Below, piece by piece: positions 51,484 through 59,828 of a DNA stretch of 64,000 bases. Each line of letters begins with the position of its first letter. Position 1 is the first letter of the stretch. The notes beneath the pieces were generated by a model, which was given only the letters and a program-made list of their open reading frames with translations, was not told the DNA's origin and made no database searches. This DNA is from JAWWOW01 sp033851265 (GTDB lineage: Bacteria; Actinomycetota; Actinomycetes; JAWWOW01), in NCBI GenBank assembly GCA_033851265.1, contig JAWWOW010000006.1:310001-374000 (forward strand). The letters run 5' to 3'. The translations under genes were made by a program, and so were the position numbers.

Positions 51484-52724
51484 GACGAGACCAAGGACAG
51501 TTGGCGATGCGCAGGCATCCCGTCGGCAAATCTGTTGATGGTTGCCAGGTGCCAGTCCTCGAGGATGTCGGCGAGCCGATCGATCGTGAGTTCTTCGGCG
51601 GTGGCCAACCCGCCACGCACCAACCGTTGACGGAGGTCGTTGTCACCGGCCAGCCGCTGCAGGCGTTCGACGAGGGCGTCGACGTCATCCGGCGGGAACT
51701 GCAAGCAGTTGAGTCCGTCGAGGCAGATCTCGCCGGACCCGCCGGTGCCCGTAGCGACAACCGGAGTGCCGCAGGCCATCGCTTCGACGGGGACCAGACC
51801 GAACGGTTCCTTCCATCTGGCCGGGAAGATCACGACATCGGCGTCTGTGTAGAGCGCGCGTAGCTGTTCACGATCCACGTCAGTCCAAGCGACCCGATCG
51901 GCGACGCCAAGTGAAGCGGCTAGTGCATGGAGCTCGTCACTCACGCGAGGATCACCGCGACCGGCGATGGTCAGTCGTGCTGCGGGCGGCAGCGCCGGGA
52001 GCGCGCGGATGACGGTGTCGACGCCTTTCGATCGGGCGATCCGCCCGACGAAGAGCAGGCGCCAGTCCCATGGTCGTTCCGGCCGGCCGCTCGGGTAGAA
52101 CGTCGAGCGGTCCACGCCGCTCCAGACGACCGATGACACCGGGAACGACCATGTGCTGTGTGTTTCGGCGTGCTGCCGGGTCGTATCACTGACGAAACAG
52201 AATGTCGCGGCGGACCCAAGATCCGCGAGGGCCGTGGGCACCCGCGTGACGAGTCGAGCGGCGCGCGCCGCACGCGGCCGGTCGAGAAAGATGCGTGCCC
52301 AGGCGTCGAACCGGGGACCGAAGTCGAGCCAGTCGTCCTGGAGCACGCACACGATCGGGATTTTCCGCTCGACCAGGGTCGTCAGCAGCCCGAAGGACAT
52401 GCCGGCCATATGCCACACCGTGACCACATCGGGACGGAAGTCATCGAGAGTTGCGGCGAGAACGCGCTGGTTGTGACGTTCGAGGCGCATGCGGGTGAAC
52501 GGATGTGGACTCCATAGTTCGTGGTTGCGCCAGTAGAGGCGCAACGCACGATCAACCGGCTCGTTGGGCGGGGCACTGACGTCGGGAAGGGAGAAGTCGC
52601 TCGTCAACACTCGGACGTCGTGGCCGCGCGCCTGCCATCGGTTCAGCACGTCCTGACAGGCCAACTCGTAGCCGCCGAAGTGATGCGGCGGATAGAGCGC
52701 CGAGAGTGCGAGAACGCGAACCAC
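51480..52724 (-). CDS. Glycosyltransferase, GT4 (GT-B fold)
   Basis: A 414-residue enzyme. The GTG at 52724 (VRVLALSALYPPHHFGGYEL after it) fits the family N-terminus; an ATG at 52769 would overlap the divergent sulfotransferase. The acceptor domain has DVVTVWHMAGMSFGLLTTLV and PIVCVLQDDWLDFGPRFDAW. The donor domain has LLFVGRIARSKGVDTVIRAL, RLTIAGRGDPRV, and the E-x7-E motif in RWKEPFGLVPVEAMACGTPV. It heads the four-gene minus-strand unit. The start lies 30 bases from the divergent sulfotransferase start. Confidence 0.9.
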   Translation of the reverse strand: MVRVLALSALYPPHHFGGYELACQDVLNRWQARGHDVRVLTSDFSLPDVSAPPNEPVDRALRLYWRNHELWSPHPFTRMRLERHNQRVLAATLDDFRPDVVTVWHMAGMSFGLLTTLVERKIPIVCVLQDDWLDFGPRFDAWARIFLDRPRAARAARLVTRVPTALADLGSAATFCFVSDTTRQHAETHSTWSFPVSSVVWSGVDRSTFYPSGRPERPWDWRLLFVGRIARSKGVDTVIRALPALPPAARLTIAGRGDPRVSDELHALAASLGVADRVAWTDVDREQLRALYTDADVVIFPARWKEPFGLVPVEAMACGTPVVATGTGGSGEICLDGLNCLQFPPDDVDALVERLQRLAGDNDLRQRLVRGGLATAEELTIDRLADILEDWHLATINRFADGMPAHRQLSLVSS

Positions 52725-52754
52725 CCGATCATTCTGACCCGTTACCCTGCACCG

Positions 52755-53720
52755 GTGTTGGCCCGTCAACTCTTACCGCGTCAGGCACGTTCGTTGGCGC
52801 GCCGCGTGATCAGGCGTGAGGGAACGCTCAAAGCGACCGAGTCGAGCCTTGCGTGGATCGTCGGTTCGCCGCGTAGCGGGACCACCTGGCTCGCCAGTTT
52901 GCTCGCGAAGGTGCCCGGCGTCGGTTTCGTCAACGAGCCGCTCATCGGCTTGCATCTCGGTGTCCTGTTCGACCAGGTCATCGCTGCGCCGGCATCCGCC
53001 GGTCCGGCGGCTGGTGGCCGTATGTACGACCTCATCAACCTCATCGGTGAGGAGGACTACTTCTTCTCACAGCGGCATCGGCACATCTGGGAGCCGCCGC
53101 TCCGTGCCTTGCTGCTGAGCCGGTTCCGCGAGCAGATGAGCCTCCGTGGGCTGCGACCCGGCCGGGATCGGCTGCTTCTCAAAGAGCCGCATGGGTCCGA
53201 GGGCGCTGACCTTCTGACGACAGTCCTCCCACAGTCGCGCGTCCTGTTGCTCATTCGCGATGGCCGTGACGTGGTCGACTCGGAGCTGGATTCGATCGCG
53301 CCAGGCGGTTGGTCGTCGTACGCCGTCTCCACCGAAAACCTCAGCGTCGATGACCGGATGCGTCTCATCGAGCAGCAGGCGATGCGATGGGTGCTCCGTA
53401 CCCGGGTGTCCCACCAGGCCTTCGGGCAGCATGACGCCAGCCGTCGACTGCTGTTGCGGTATGAGGAGCTGCTCGCCGACACCGAGGGTCAGGTACGCCG
53501 CATCGTCGACTGGCTCGGCATGCCGGCTCCGGCCAACCTCGGTGAGGTCGTACGAAAGGCGAGCTTTGCGGAATTGCCCGTCGAACACCGCGGGCCCGGA
53601 CAGTTCGCCCGGGCTGCGTCGCCGGGACTATGGCGCGAGCGGTTTACCATGGCCGAGCAGGACGTGCTCACCCGTGTCATGGGCGAGCAGTTGGCGGTCT
53701 TGGGTTACGAGACCACCTGA
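52755..53720 (+). CDS. Sulfotransferase of the second type, at the head of the exporter unit
   Basis: A 321-residue protein starting at the GTG at 52755 (MLARQLLPRQARSLARRVIR), with a basic, amphipathic N-terminus. The PAPS loop is LAWIVGSPRSGTTWLASLLA (about 33-52). The 3'-phosphate site is RVLLLIRDGRDVVDSELDSI. Unlike the enzymes at 16208, 28660 and 41432, it has the RDGRDV form and no DLS.WL ending, so it belongs to a different sulfotransferase subgroup. It is 57 bases upstream of the ABC permease gene. It may cap or decorate the polymer before export. Confidence 0.9.
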   Translation: MLARQLLPRQARSLARRVIRREGTLKATESSLAWIVGSPRSGTTWLASLLAKVPGVGFVNEPLIGLHLGVLFDQVIAAPASAGPAAGGRMYDLINLIGEEDYFFSQRHRHIWEPPLRALLLSRFREQMSLRGLRPGRDRLLLKEPHGSEGADLLTTVLPQSRVLLLIRDGRDVVDSELDSIAPGGWSSYAVSTENLSVDDRMRLIEQQAMRWVLRTRVSHQAFGQHDASRRLLLRYEELLADTEGQVRRIVDWLGMPAPANLGEVVRKASFAELPVEHRGPGQFARAASPGLWRERFTMAEQDVLTRVMGEQLAVLGYETT

Positions 53721-53777
53721 GTCATAACTACCCGACGCACCGGGTGGTCGCATGGGCCAAATACGAAGGGGGATCGC

Positions 53778-54623
53778 GTGGCGACGGTCGGCGCTGCCAA
53801 CCAGCCCGTGCTCGAGCTCACCGCAGCTCCAGCCAGCCCGATCGCCCTCATCCGCTCGATCGTTGCCCACCGGGGCCTGATCGCGACCCTCGCCCGGAAA
53901 GACTTCTTCGTCAAATACCGCCGGGCAACGCTTGGCGTCCTGTGGGCAGTCGGTCTGCCGCTCATACAGGCGACGACGCTCACGGTGATCTTCACCTACG
54001 TGTTCCACCTCAACCTGTCCGAGGACACCCCGCGTGCGGTCTTCATGTTCACGGGGATCACGGCATACAACTTCTTCTCTACCTCAATTGTCTCCGCCTC
54101 GACATCGATCGTGGATGGATCGGGGTTGTCGTCGCGCATCTACTTCCCGCGCGCTGTCCTGCCGCTTCAATCGGTCATCGCAAATGCGTACGCACTCGCG
54201 TTCAGCCTTGTCGTGCTGCTCGTAATGACGGCGTCTTTCGGTGTTGGTTTCGGGTGGCACACGTTGTTACTGGTTCCCGCGGCGATTCTGGACATTGCGT
54301 TCACCGCGTCGATGGCGCTCGTGTTGGCGGCGCTGCATGTCTTCTTTCGCGACGTGCGCTACATCGTGCAAGCGGTACTGCTGGCACTGTTCTACATGAC
54401 GCCGATCTTCTATCCGCTGTCGTTTGCGCCGCCGAATCTTCGCATCATCATCATGTGTAACCCGATGACAGGCATCGTTGAGCTGTTCCGGTTCAGCATC
54501 GGCGGCGAGGACCCGCAATGGGTTACAGCGAGCTTGATCTCACTGGGCTGGACGGGCGCGCTGCTCCTGTTGGCTGTCTACCTGCACAGCAAATGGGACC
54601 GCATCTTTGTGGATCTGCTGTGA
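53778..54623 (+). CDS. wzm: ABC-2 polysaccharide exporter, membrane subunit (Wzm type)
   Basis: A 281-residue permease with a GTG start. After an amphipathic gate region (IATLARKDFFVKYRRATLGV), which is the family mark for TagG/Wzm proteins, six membrane helices follow. FHVFFRDVRYIVQ-like loop text (LHVFFRDVRYIVQAVLLALF) and MTPIFYPLSF with NPMTGIVELFRF near the C-terminus are highly typical. It forms the channel that moves an undecaprenyl-linked glycan across the membrane with the ATPase encoded next. Its stop overlaps that gene's GTG by three bases. Confidence 0.94.
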   Translation: MATVGAANQPVLELTAAPASPIALIRSIVAHRGLIATLARKDFFVKYRRATLGVLWAVGLPLIQATTLTVIFTYVFHLNLSEDTPRAVFMFTGITAYNFFSTSIVSASTSIVDGSGLSSRIYFPRAVLPLQSVIANAYALAFSLVVLLVMTASFGVGFGWHTLLLVPAAILDIAFTASMALVLAALHVFFRDVRYIVQAVLLALFYMTPIFYPLSFAPPNLRIIIMCNPMTGIVELFRFSIGGEDPQWVTASLISLGWTGALLLLAVYLHSKWDRIFVDLL

Positions 54624-55858
54624 CCGCGAGCTCCGAACCGATCCTTTCGCTGCAGGATCTCGGTAAGCGCTACGTCAAGTACGACGACGCCCCCATGTTG
54701 GCCACGGCGATGCTGCGCCTGTGGTCTCGCTCGCGCAAGAGCCCGTTCTGGGCGGTACGCGGCATCAACATGGAGGTGAACCCGGGCGACTGCGTCGGAA
54801 TCATCGGACGCAACGGTTCGGGTAAGTCAACTCTGCTGCAGATGATTTCTGGCATCACCGCCCCGAGCGAGGGTCGGTTGCGCGTCCGCGGTCGGATAGC
54901 TCCACTCATCTCCGTCGGAGTGGGTTTCCATCCAGAGCTCAGCGGGCGCGACAACCTCTACGTCAACGGCGCCATCCTCGGGCTGTCGCGCGCTCAGATC
55001 GACCAGCGCTTCGACGATGTTGTCGCGTTTGCAGAGATGGAAGGCTTCATCGACACCCCCGTGAAGTTCTACTCCTCTGGAATGGCCGTGCGGCTCGGCT
55101 TCTCGATGGCCATCCAATCCACGCCCGACGTTCTTATCGTCGACGAGGTGCTCTCAGTTGGTGACCTGGCATTTCAGCTGAAGTGCTTTGACCGCATGGA
55201 GGAGATTCGTGAGCAGGGGACGACCATCCTTGTTGTCAGCCACAATCTCAACGCCGTCCGCACCCTTTGCGACCGCGCCATCCTCCTGAGTCAAGGGCGC
55301 ATCCACTACGACGGTGACCCCGCCGAGGCCATCTCGCAATTTCACGCCTTGCTGCAGGAGCAGCGCGAGCTTGGTGAGGCCCCCGAGAATTCACGCTTCC
55401 CCCTGGAGCTGGGCACGCTCGAAGTGGAGAAAGTGGAGTTGATCGGCGCCCACGGTGAGAGCACCAATGGCGTCGACGCCGGCGACTCGATCAAGGTTCG
55501 GATTCACGTCAAGGCACTCAAAGACGTGGACAAGCCGTTCGTCCATATGGTCGTGATCGGACCCAACGGCCTGCCGGTGTACGGCGAATCCAACCTCTGG
55601 AACCCGTTCGAGCCGCTGAAGGCTGGTGAGCTCGGGGTCTATGACGTCAGCATGCGCGCAAACTTTGTGCGTGGCAGCTACCTGGTGAATACCGCGGCCG
55701 GGTGGGTGCTGGAGGGTGTCGATGCTCGCCGCTGTGTCCCACCGGGACCGATCAATTTCTATGTGACCGGGCGCCGTGGCGTCACCGGCATGGCCGACCT
55801 CGGCGCCGATTTCCAGGTGTACGCATCACCCAACGGCAAGGGACAGGCGCGTGGATGA
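54620..55858 (+). CDS. wzt: ABC polysaccharide exporter ATPase with C-terminal substrate domain (Wzt type)
   Basis: A 412-residue protein; the GTG at 54620 overlaps the permease stop. The ATPase half (about 1-245) has Walker A GRNGSGKS (63-70), signature YSSGMAVRLGF (151 on), Walker B VLIVDEVLSVGD, and the H-loop VVSHNLNAV. The C-terminal half (about 255-412) is a beta-sandwich Wzt_C-type domain (VDAGDSIKVRIHVKALKDVD; MVVIGPNGLPVYGESNLWNP). In characterised Wzt proteins this domain recognises the modified end of the glycan before export. The domain implies that the exported chain carries a terminal mark, perhaps methyl, acyl or sulfo. Confidence 0.94.
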   Translation: MTASSEPILSLQDLGKRYVKYDDAPMLATAMLRLWSRSRKSPFWAVRGINMEVNPGDCVGIIGRNGSGKSTLLQMISGITAPSEGRLRVRGRIAPLISVGVGFHPELSGRDNLYVNGAILGLSRAQIDQRFDDVVAFAEMEGFIDTPVKFYSSGMAVRLGFSMAIQSTPDVLIVDEVLSVGDLAFQLKCFDRMEEIREQGTTILVVSHNLNAVRTLCDRAILLSQGRIHYDGDPAEAISQFHALLQEQRELGEAPENSRFPLELGTLEVEKVELIGAHGESTNGVDAGDSIKVRIHVKALKDVDKPFVHMVVIGPNGLPVYGESNLWNPFEPLKAGELGVYDVSMRANFVRGSYLVNTAAGWVLEGVDARRCVPPGPINFYVTGRRGVTGMADLGADFQVYASPNGKGQARG

Positions 55859-56513
55859 GGCACTGATGGAGCAGCTGGGCCGACTGCGCACCCGCGCCCG
55901 AACGCTAGCGGGCAAGGCCAAGCAGGAAGCCCGTTTGTACTGGGACGAACCTGCCATGCGCAAACGTGTGAAGAACCAGCTCATCCGGCCGTATCGCGTC
56001 CTTCGCTTTCAGCACTTCGGTGAGCGGGCAGCGATCGACGAGCCCTACTGGATCTATGGCGCGCAACTCATGTCCATCGGTCATCACGTAGCGATTGGCA
56101 AGATGGCCTGGCTCTCCGTCGAGCGCAGCGCGTGGGCCCGCACCGAGCCGGTCCTGTCGATCGGTCCGCACACGATCATTCGGCAGGGCGTCACGATCAG
56201 CGCATCGGAATCTGTCGTCATCGAGGAGTTCGTCGGGCTGGGGGGCTACTGCTCGATCAACGACTCCAACCACACGTTCAGCGTCAAGGACGGCGCCATT
56301 CACAACGCCCCGGTAGTTACCGCGCCGATCCGCATCGGAGCTGGCTCATGGATCGGGGATCGCGTCGCGATTCTCGCGGGAGCAAACATTGGCAAGGGTT
56401 GCTTCATCGGGGCCAACAGCATCGTCCGCGGCAATATCCCGGACTACTCGATCGTCGTCGGTATGCCCGGTCGCGTCGTTGGCAACGTGTTGGAGCAGTT
56501 CAGCAGCGACTAG
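55851..56513 (+). CDS. Left-handed beta-helix acyltransferase (hexapeptide repeat)
   Basis: A 220-residue protein. The GTG at 55851 overlaps the Wzt stop by eight bases. The first 65 residues are basic and helical. The rest is a hexapeptide beta-helix: AYWIYG-like entry (EPYWIYGAQLMSIGHHVAIG), LSIGPHTIIRQGVTISASES, GLGGYCSINDSNHTF with the probable catalytic histidine, IRIGAGSWIGDRVAILAGAN and GKGCFIGANSIVRG, ending YSIVVGMPGRVVGN. This is the layout of sugar O-acetyltransferases. It probably acetylates a residue of the exported glycan. Confidence 0.9.
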   Translation: MDEALMEQLGRLRTRARTLAGKAKQEARLYWDEPAMRKRVKNQLIRPYRVLRFQHFGERAAIDEPYWIYGAQLMSIGHHVAIGKMAWLSVERSAWARTEPVLSIGPHTIIRQGVTISASESVVIEEFVGLGGYCSINDSNHTFSVKDGAIHNAPVVTAPIRIGAGSWIGDRVAILAGANIGKGCFIGANSIVRGNIPDYSIVVGMPGRVVGNVLEQFSSD

Positions 56514-56521
56514 GGCCGAGC

Positions 56522-57256
56522 TCAGTCGCGAGTGAACACGTACGCGATGTTGTCGAATCGCTCGAGCATCCGCCATTGACCGCCGTGCTCCCAGTAGGTG
56601 AGCCGGAACCCGAGATCTGCTGCCGTGCGCTTGAGATCCGCGTCTGTGATACCCCACTGCCAGATCTCATGGATATCGCGGACCGGTCGCTTGTACTTCG
56701 GATGGATCTCGTGGAGGTTGTCGAAGTCGATCTCGATCTGCTCTGGCGGCACATTGGCGAGGTAGTCCTCCTCGCCGAGGTCCAGTAGCCGGACTGTCTC
56801 GTTGCCACCGATCCACTGTGGCTGAACGACGACGAACGCTCGCGTGTTAGGGGCATACAACCGGAGCACGTCATCCCAGTCGGGGTTCACCTGATGCAGA
56901 AGCACGTCGTTAAGGACGACGACATCGACAGGGCCGACGCGCTGCGCTACCTCGGTGTCACCAAAGTTGCCCTCGAGCAATCGCAACCCCGGATGGGACG
57001 CGGCCTTCTGTCGCATCCCTGTCGGGATGTTCGTGTCGACGAGCGTTCCCGTCTCGATTCCCGGCAGGCTTAGTCCGTGCAAGGTGTAGCCACCTTCGAC
57101 GACCCACATCGCGCCCAAGTCGGCGAAGGTCGTGGCTTTGGTCTGTTCGACGGCGGCTTCGAGCGCGCGCAACTTGATGGGCTGAAGCCGGGACGGGCGT
57201 GCTGGCTGCGGGTCACCGTCGTCCGTGCGTCGGCCGAGAAGTCGACCCAGAGCCAT
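56522..57256 (-). CDS. SAM-dependent methyltransferase, class I
   Basis: A 244-residue protein. The Rossmann-type SAM site is seen as TTFADLGAMWVVEGGYTLHG (about 42-61), with an acidic second strand end (GTLVDTNIP), then LLEGNFGDTEVAQRVGPVDV and VVVLNDVLLHQVNPDWDDVL (strand 4). The C-terminal half has WIGGNETVRLLDLGEEDYLA and HEIHPKYKRPVRDIHEIWQW. The glycine motif is shortened (ADLGAM), so the fold is clear but substrate choice is not. It lies 60 bases downstream of a GT2 gene on the same strand and converges on the acyltransferase. A glycan end-capping role would fit the neighbouring Wzt domain. Confidence 0.85.
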   Translation of the reverse strand: MALGRLLGRRTDDGDPQPARPSRLQPIKLRALEAAVEQTKATTFADLGAMWVVEGGYTLHGLSLPGIETGTLVDTNIPTGMRQKAASHPGLRLLEGNFGDTEVAQRVGPVDVVVLNDVLLHQVNPDWDDVLRLYAPNTRAFVVVQPQWIGGNETVRLLDLGEEDYLANVPPEQIEIDFDNLHEIHPKYKRPVRDIHEIWQWGITDADLKRTAADLGFRLTYWEHGGQWRMLERFDNIAYVFTRD

Positions 57257-57316
57257 GAGATGTCCTCGCTGTCATTCGTCGAACGTGGCTGTCGCTAGCT
57301 CACGCATTCCTTGCCG

Positions 57317-58276
57317 TCAGGGTAACGGGGGCCCGTCGGGATGACGAGTCGAGACAAAGTGCGCACGTAGCTGCGCCCCCCAATATCTCCTCGCCCCTTT
57401 GTTTCGCCCGACGTACCTCGTCCACGAGACGCCCGCCCGCAGGGCGTTCGCGATGCGCAGTCCCGATGTTGCGATCGGGCCGTTGTACCAACGATGGACC
57501 CGATACGTATTGCGCCAGTACGTACGCACCCGGCCGCTGCTGCCCATGCCACCGTAGGTCTGAGAGCCCGACGCGTTGCCAACGTGGCGCACGACGGCAG
57601 CCGGCTCGAACCACACGCTCCAGCCAGCACGATTGGCGCGCAGACACCACTCGAGGTCCTCGGCGTACATGAAGAGGCGCTCATCGAAGCCGCCGACCTC
57701 GTCGACAGCGGTACGACGTAGAAGCAGTGCGGCCCCGACGGCCCAGTCGACAGTGCGTGCTTCGTCGTGCAGCCACACGCCAGGAAACATCAATGCGCGG
57801 GCTCGGTCCGGATGCCGACGGGCGTACGCCGGGAACGTCGCGAGTGTCGCAACTCGCGCCGACGGGAACGGCTGCGTGGAGTGTTCGAGCGACCCATCGG
57901 GCCGCAGCAACAGCGGAGCGACCGCTGCGCAACGCGGATTGGCTTCGGCTGCGTCGACCATCCGCCTGATCGCGCCGGGTTCTGGCCAGGCGTCGCTGTT
58001 GAGCGCCAAGAACCACGGTGCTTCTGAACGCGCCAGCAGGCGGTTCATCCCGCGCCCGAAGCCAAGGTTGTCGCTATCCGCGTCAACCACGGCCTCGGGC
58101 ACCGCTGCCGCGATGGCGGCGGCCGTCCCATCGGCGGAGCCGTTGTCCCGGATCAGCAGTCTGAGGTCGACGCCCTGGTCGGACTCGAGCAGGCGTCGGA
58201 GCGCCTGCACGGTGAGTTCGCGGGTGTTCCACGTGACGACGCCGACGTCAACGCGGGGTCGCACTGGTGTCGTCAT
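57317..58276 (-). CDS. Glycosyltransferase, GT2 (rhamnosyltransferase-like)
   Basis: A 319-residue enzyme. Motifs are VDVGVVTWNTRELTVQALRR, LLIRDNGSADGTAAAIAAAV, NLGFGRGMNRLLARSEAPWF, and a metal-site variant LALNSDAWPEPGAIRRMVD. The acceptor side has WAVGAALLLRRTAVDEVGGF and DERLFMYAEDLEWCLRANRA with the ED catalytic region. This is the pattern of rhamnosyl- and galactofuranosyltransferase-like GT2 enzymes. It marks the right edge of the polysaccharide locus and reads away from the LemA region. Confidence 0.92.
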   Translation of the reverse strand: MTTPVRPRVDVGVVTWNTRELTVQALRRLLESDQGVDLRLLIRDNGSADGTAAAIAAAVPEAVVDADSDNLGFGRGMNRLLARSEAPWFLALNSDAWPEPGAIRRMVDAAEANPRCAAVAPLLLRPDGSLEHSTQPFPSARVATLATFPAYARRHPDRARALMFPGVWLHDEARTVDWAVGAALLLRRTAVDEVGGFDERLFMYAEDLEWCLRANRAGWSVWFEPAAVVRHVGNASGSQTYGGMGSSGRVRTYWRNTYRVHRWYNGPIATSGLRIANALRAGVSWTRYVGRNKGARRYWGAQLRAHFVSTRHPDGPPLP

Positions 58277-58417
58277 GCGCGCCCGTTGGCCACTGCGCGC
58301 TCGCGCAACGGGCTGTTCGCCCGGCTCATGACGGCAAGTCTAAGGCGTATGCCTTGAGCACAGCGGGTTCAATGCCGACTCTTAGCGGGTGACCACCTGC
58401 GCGGGAGGATCGACGTC

Positions 58418-59134
58418 ATGACCGAGCTCGGGCCGTTCGTGCTCTTCGGCCTCGGCGCGTGTCTCGTGGGAGCGCTCGGCATCTACACCTGGTGGCGTAA
58501 CCAGAAACGGGTCGAGGCACTCGGGCGCTTTTGTCTGTCCAAGGGATGGCAGTTCACGTCGCGCGATGACTCGCTCTGTGTCCGTTGGATGGGCGAGCCG
58601 TTCTTCCAGGGTCGCAACCGACAGGCGCGGGCAGTAGTGCGCGGAGTCGAGAACCGACCCAGCGGGTCGTGGCCATTCGTTGCGTTCGACTACACCTACG
58701 TCACCGAATCATCGGACGGTAACGGACACAAGCAGAGCACCACGCACCGCTTCGCCGTCTGCGCTGTGACCCTGCCGACCTGGCTGCCGGCGTTGACCCT
58801 GACGCCGGAGAACGTCCTCAGCCGCATCGGCAACATCGTCGGCGGCGAGGACATCGAGCTGGAGAGCGAAGACTTCAACCGCAAGTACCGCGTGCAGTCG
58901 CCGGATTCGAAGTTTGCCTCCGATGTGTTGCCTCCCCGCACAATGGAGATGCTCCTCGCCCGACCGACGCTGCACTTCCGGATCGATGGGCAAGACGTGC
59001 TCTGCTGGGAGTCCGGCGGCACCACCCCGATGAGCCTGTTGCCACGCCTGGCGACCCTCACGGACTTCGTGGCAGGCATCCCCGACTTCGTCTGGCACGA
59101 TTACGGCAGCAATTCCGCGAGGCGCCCGGTCTAG
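58418..59134 (+). CDS. Membrane-anchored DUF3137-like protein
   Basis: A 238-residue protein with GGGAGG before the ATG. One N-terminal helix (LGPFVLFGLGACLVGALGIY) is followed by a soluble domain: FCLSKGWQFTSRDDSLCVRW, WPFVAFDYTYVTESSDGNGH, THRFAVCAVTLPTWLPALTL, and ESEDFNRKYRVQSPDSKFAS. Such DUF3137-like proteins often sit beside lemA in actinobacteria, as here (19-base gap). The domain probably faces the cytoplasm, and its function is not known. Confidence 0.78.
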   Translation: MTELGPFVLFGLGACLVGALGIYTWWRNQKRVEALGRFCLSKGWQFTSRDDSLCVRWMGEPFFQGRNRQARAVVRGVENRPSGSWPFVAFDYTYVTESSDGNGHKQSTTHRFAVCAVTLPTWLPALTLTPENVLSRIGNIVGGEDIELESEDFNRKYRVQSPDSKFASDVLPPRTMEMLLARPTLHFRIDGQDVLCWESGGTTPMSLLPRLATLTDFVAGIPDFVWHDYGSNSARRPV

Positions 59135-59153
59135 CGCGCCAAGGGAGCCAGCA

Positions 59154-59804
59154 ATGACCGTCGTCGTGATCGTCGTCCTCGCCGTACTAGCCCTGCTCAT
59201 CCTCGCCACGATCGTCTCCTACAACAGGTTCGTCCGGCAGCGGAACCTGATCCAGGAGTCGTGGCGCCAGATCGATGTCGAGTTGAACCGCCGACACGAC
59301 CTCATCCCCAACCTCGTAGAGACCGTCCGGGGATACGCATCGCACGAACGCGGTGTCTTCGAAGCGGTGACGCAGGCGCGGGCCGCAGCCCAGCAGACAC
59401 TGCAGGCCGGCGGTGCTGGACCAGCAGCGCAGGGACAGGCCGAAGGAATCCTCGGCCAGGCGCTGGGGCGGCTGTTCGCCGTCGCCGAGGCCTATCCGCA
59501 ACTGCGTGCCAACGAGCAGTTCATCGCGTTACAAGGGCAGCTGACCGAGACCGAAGACCGCATCGCTGCTGGTCGACGGTTCTACAACGCGAACGTGCGG
59601 GCAATGAACACTCGCGTGGAGGCGTTCCCCTCGTCGCTCATCGCGTCGATGTTCAACTTCGAGAAGGCGCAGTACTTCGAGGTCGAGGACCCGACGACGC
59701 GCGCCCCGGTCCAGGTCGACTTCTCCGCGATCACAGGAGCGCCGTCCGTCGGAACGACCCCGGGTGCCGATGACGCCCGCCAGCCCGGACCACCGACGAC
59801 CTGA
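59154..59804 (+). CDS. lemA: LemA family protein
   Basis: A 216-residue protein with GGGAG before the ATG. The first 22 residues form a membrane helix. The cytosolic helical domain starts with the family signature YNRFVRQRNLIQESWRQIDV, then NRRHDLIPNLVETVRGYASH, EAVTQARAAAQ, and YPQLRANEQFIALQGQLTET, EDRIAAGRRFYNANVRAMNT, and the ending AQYFEVEDPTTRAPVQVDFS. LemA proteins are linked to membrane stress responses in several bacteria, though the exact role is unclear. It pairs with the DUF3137-like gene upstream. Confidence 0.95.
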   Translation: MTVVVIVVLAVLALLILATIVSYNRFVRQRNLIQESWRQIDVELNRRHDLIPNLVETVRGYASHERGVFEAVTQARAAAQQTLQAGGAGPAAQGQAEGILGQALGRLFAVAEAYPQLRANEQFIALQGQLTETEDRIAAGRRFYNANVRAMNTRVEAFPSSLIASMFNFEKAQYFEVEDPTTRAPVQVDFSAITGAPSVGTTPGADDARQPGPPTT

Positions 59805-59828
59805 TAGACCTCTGTCGGAGGTAACCCC

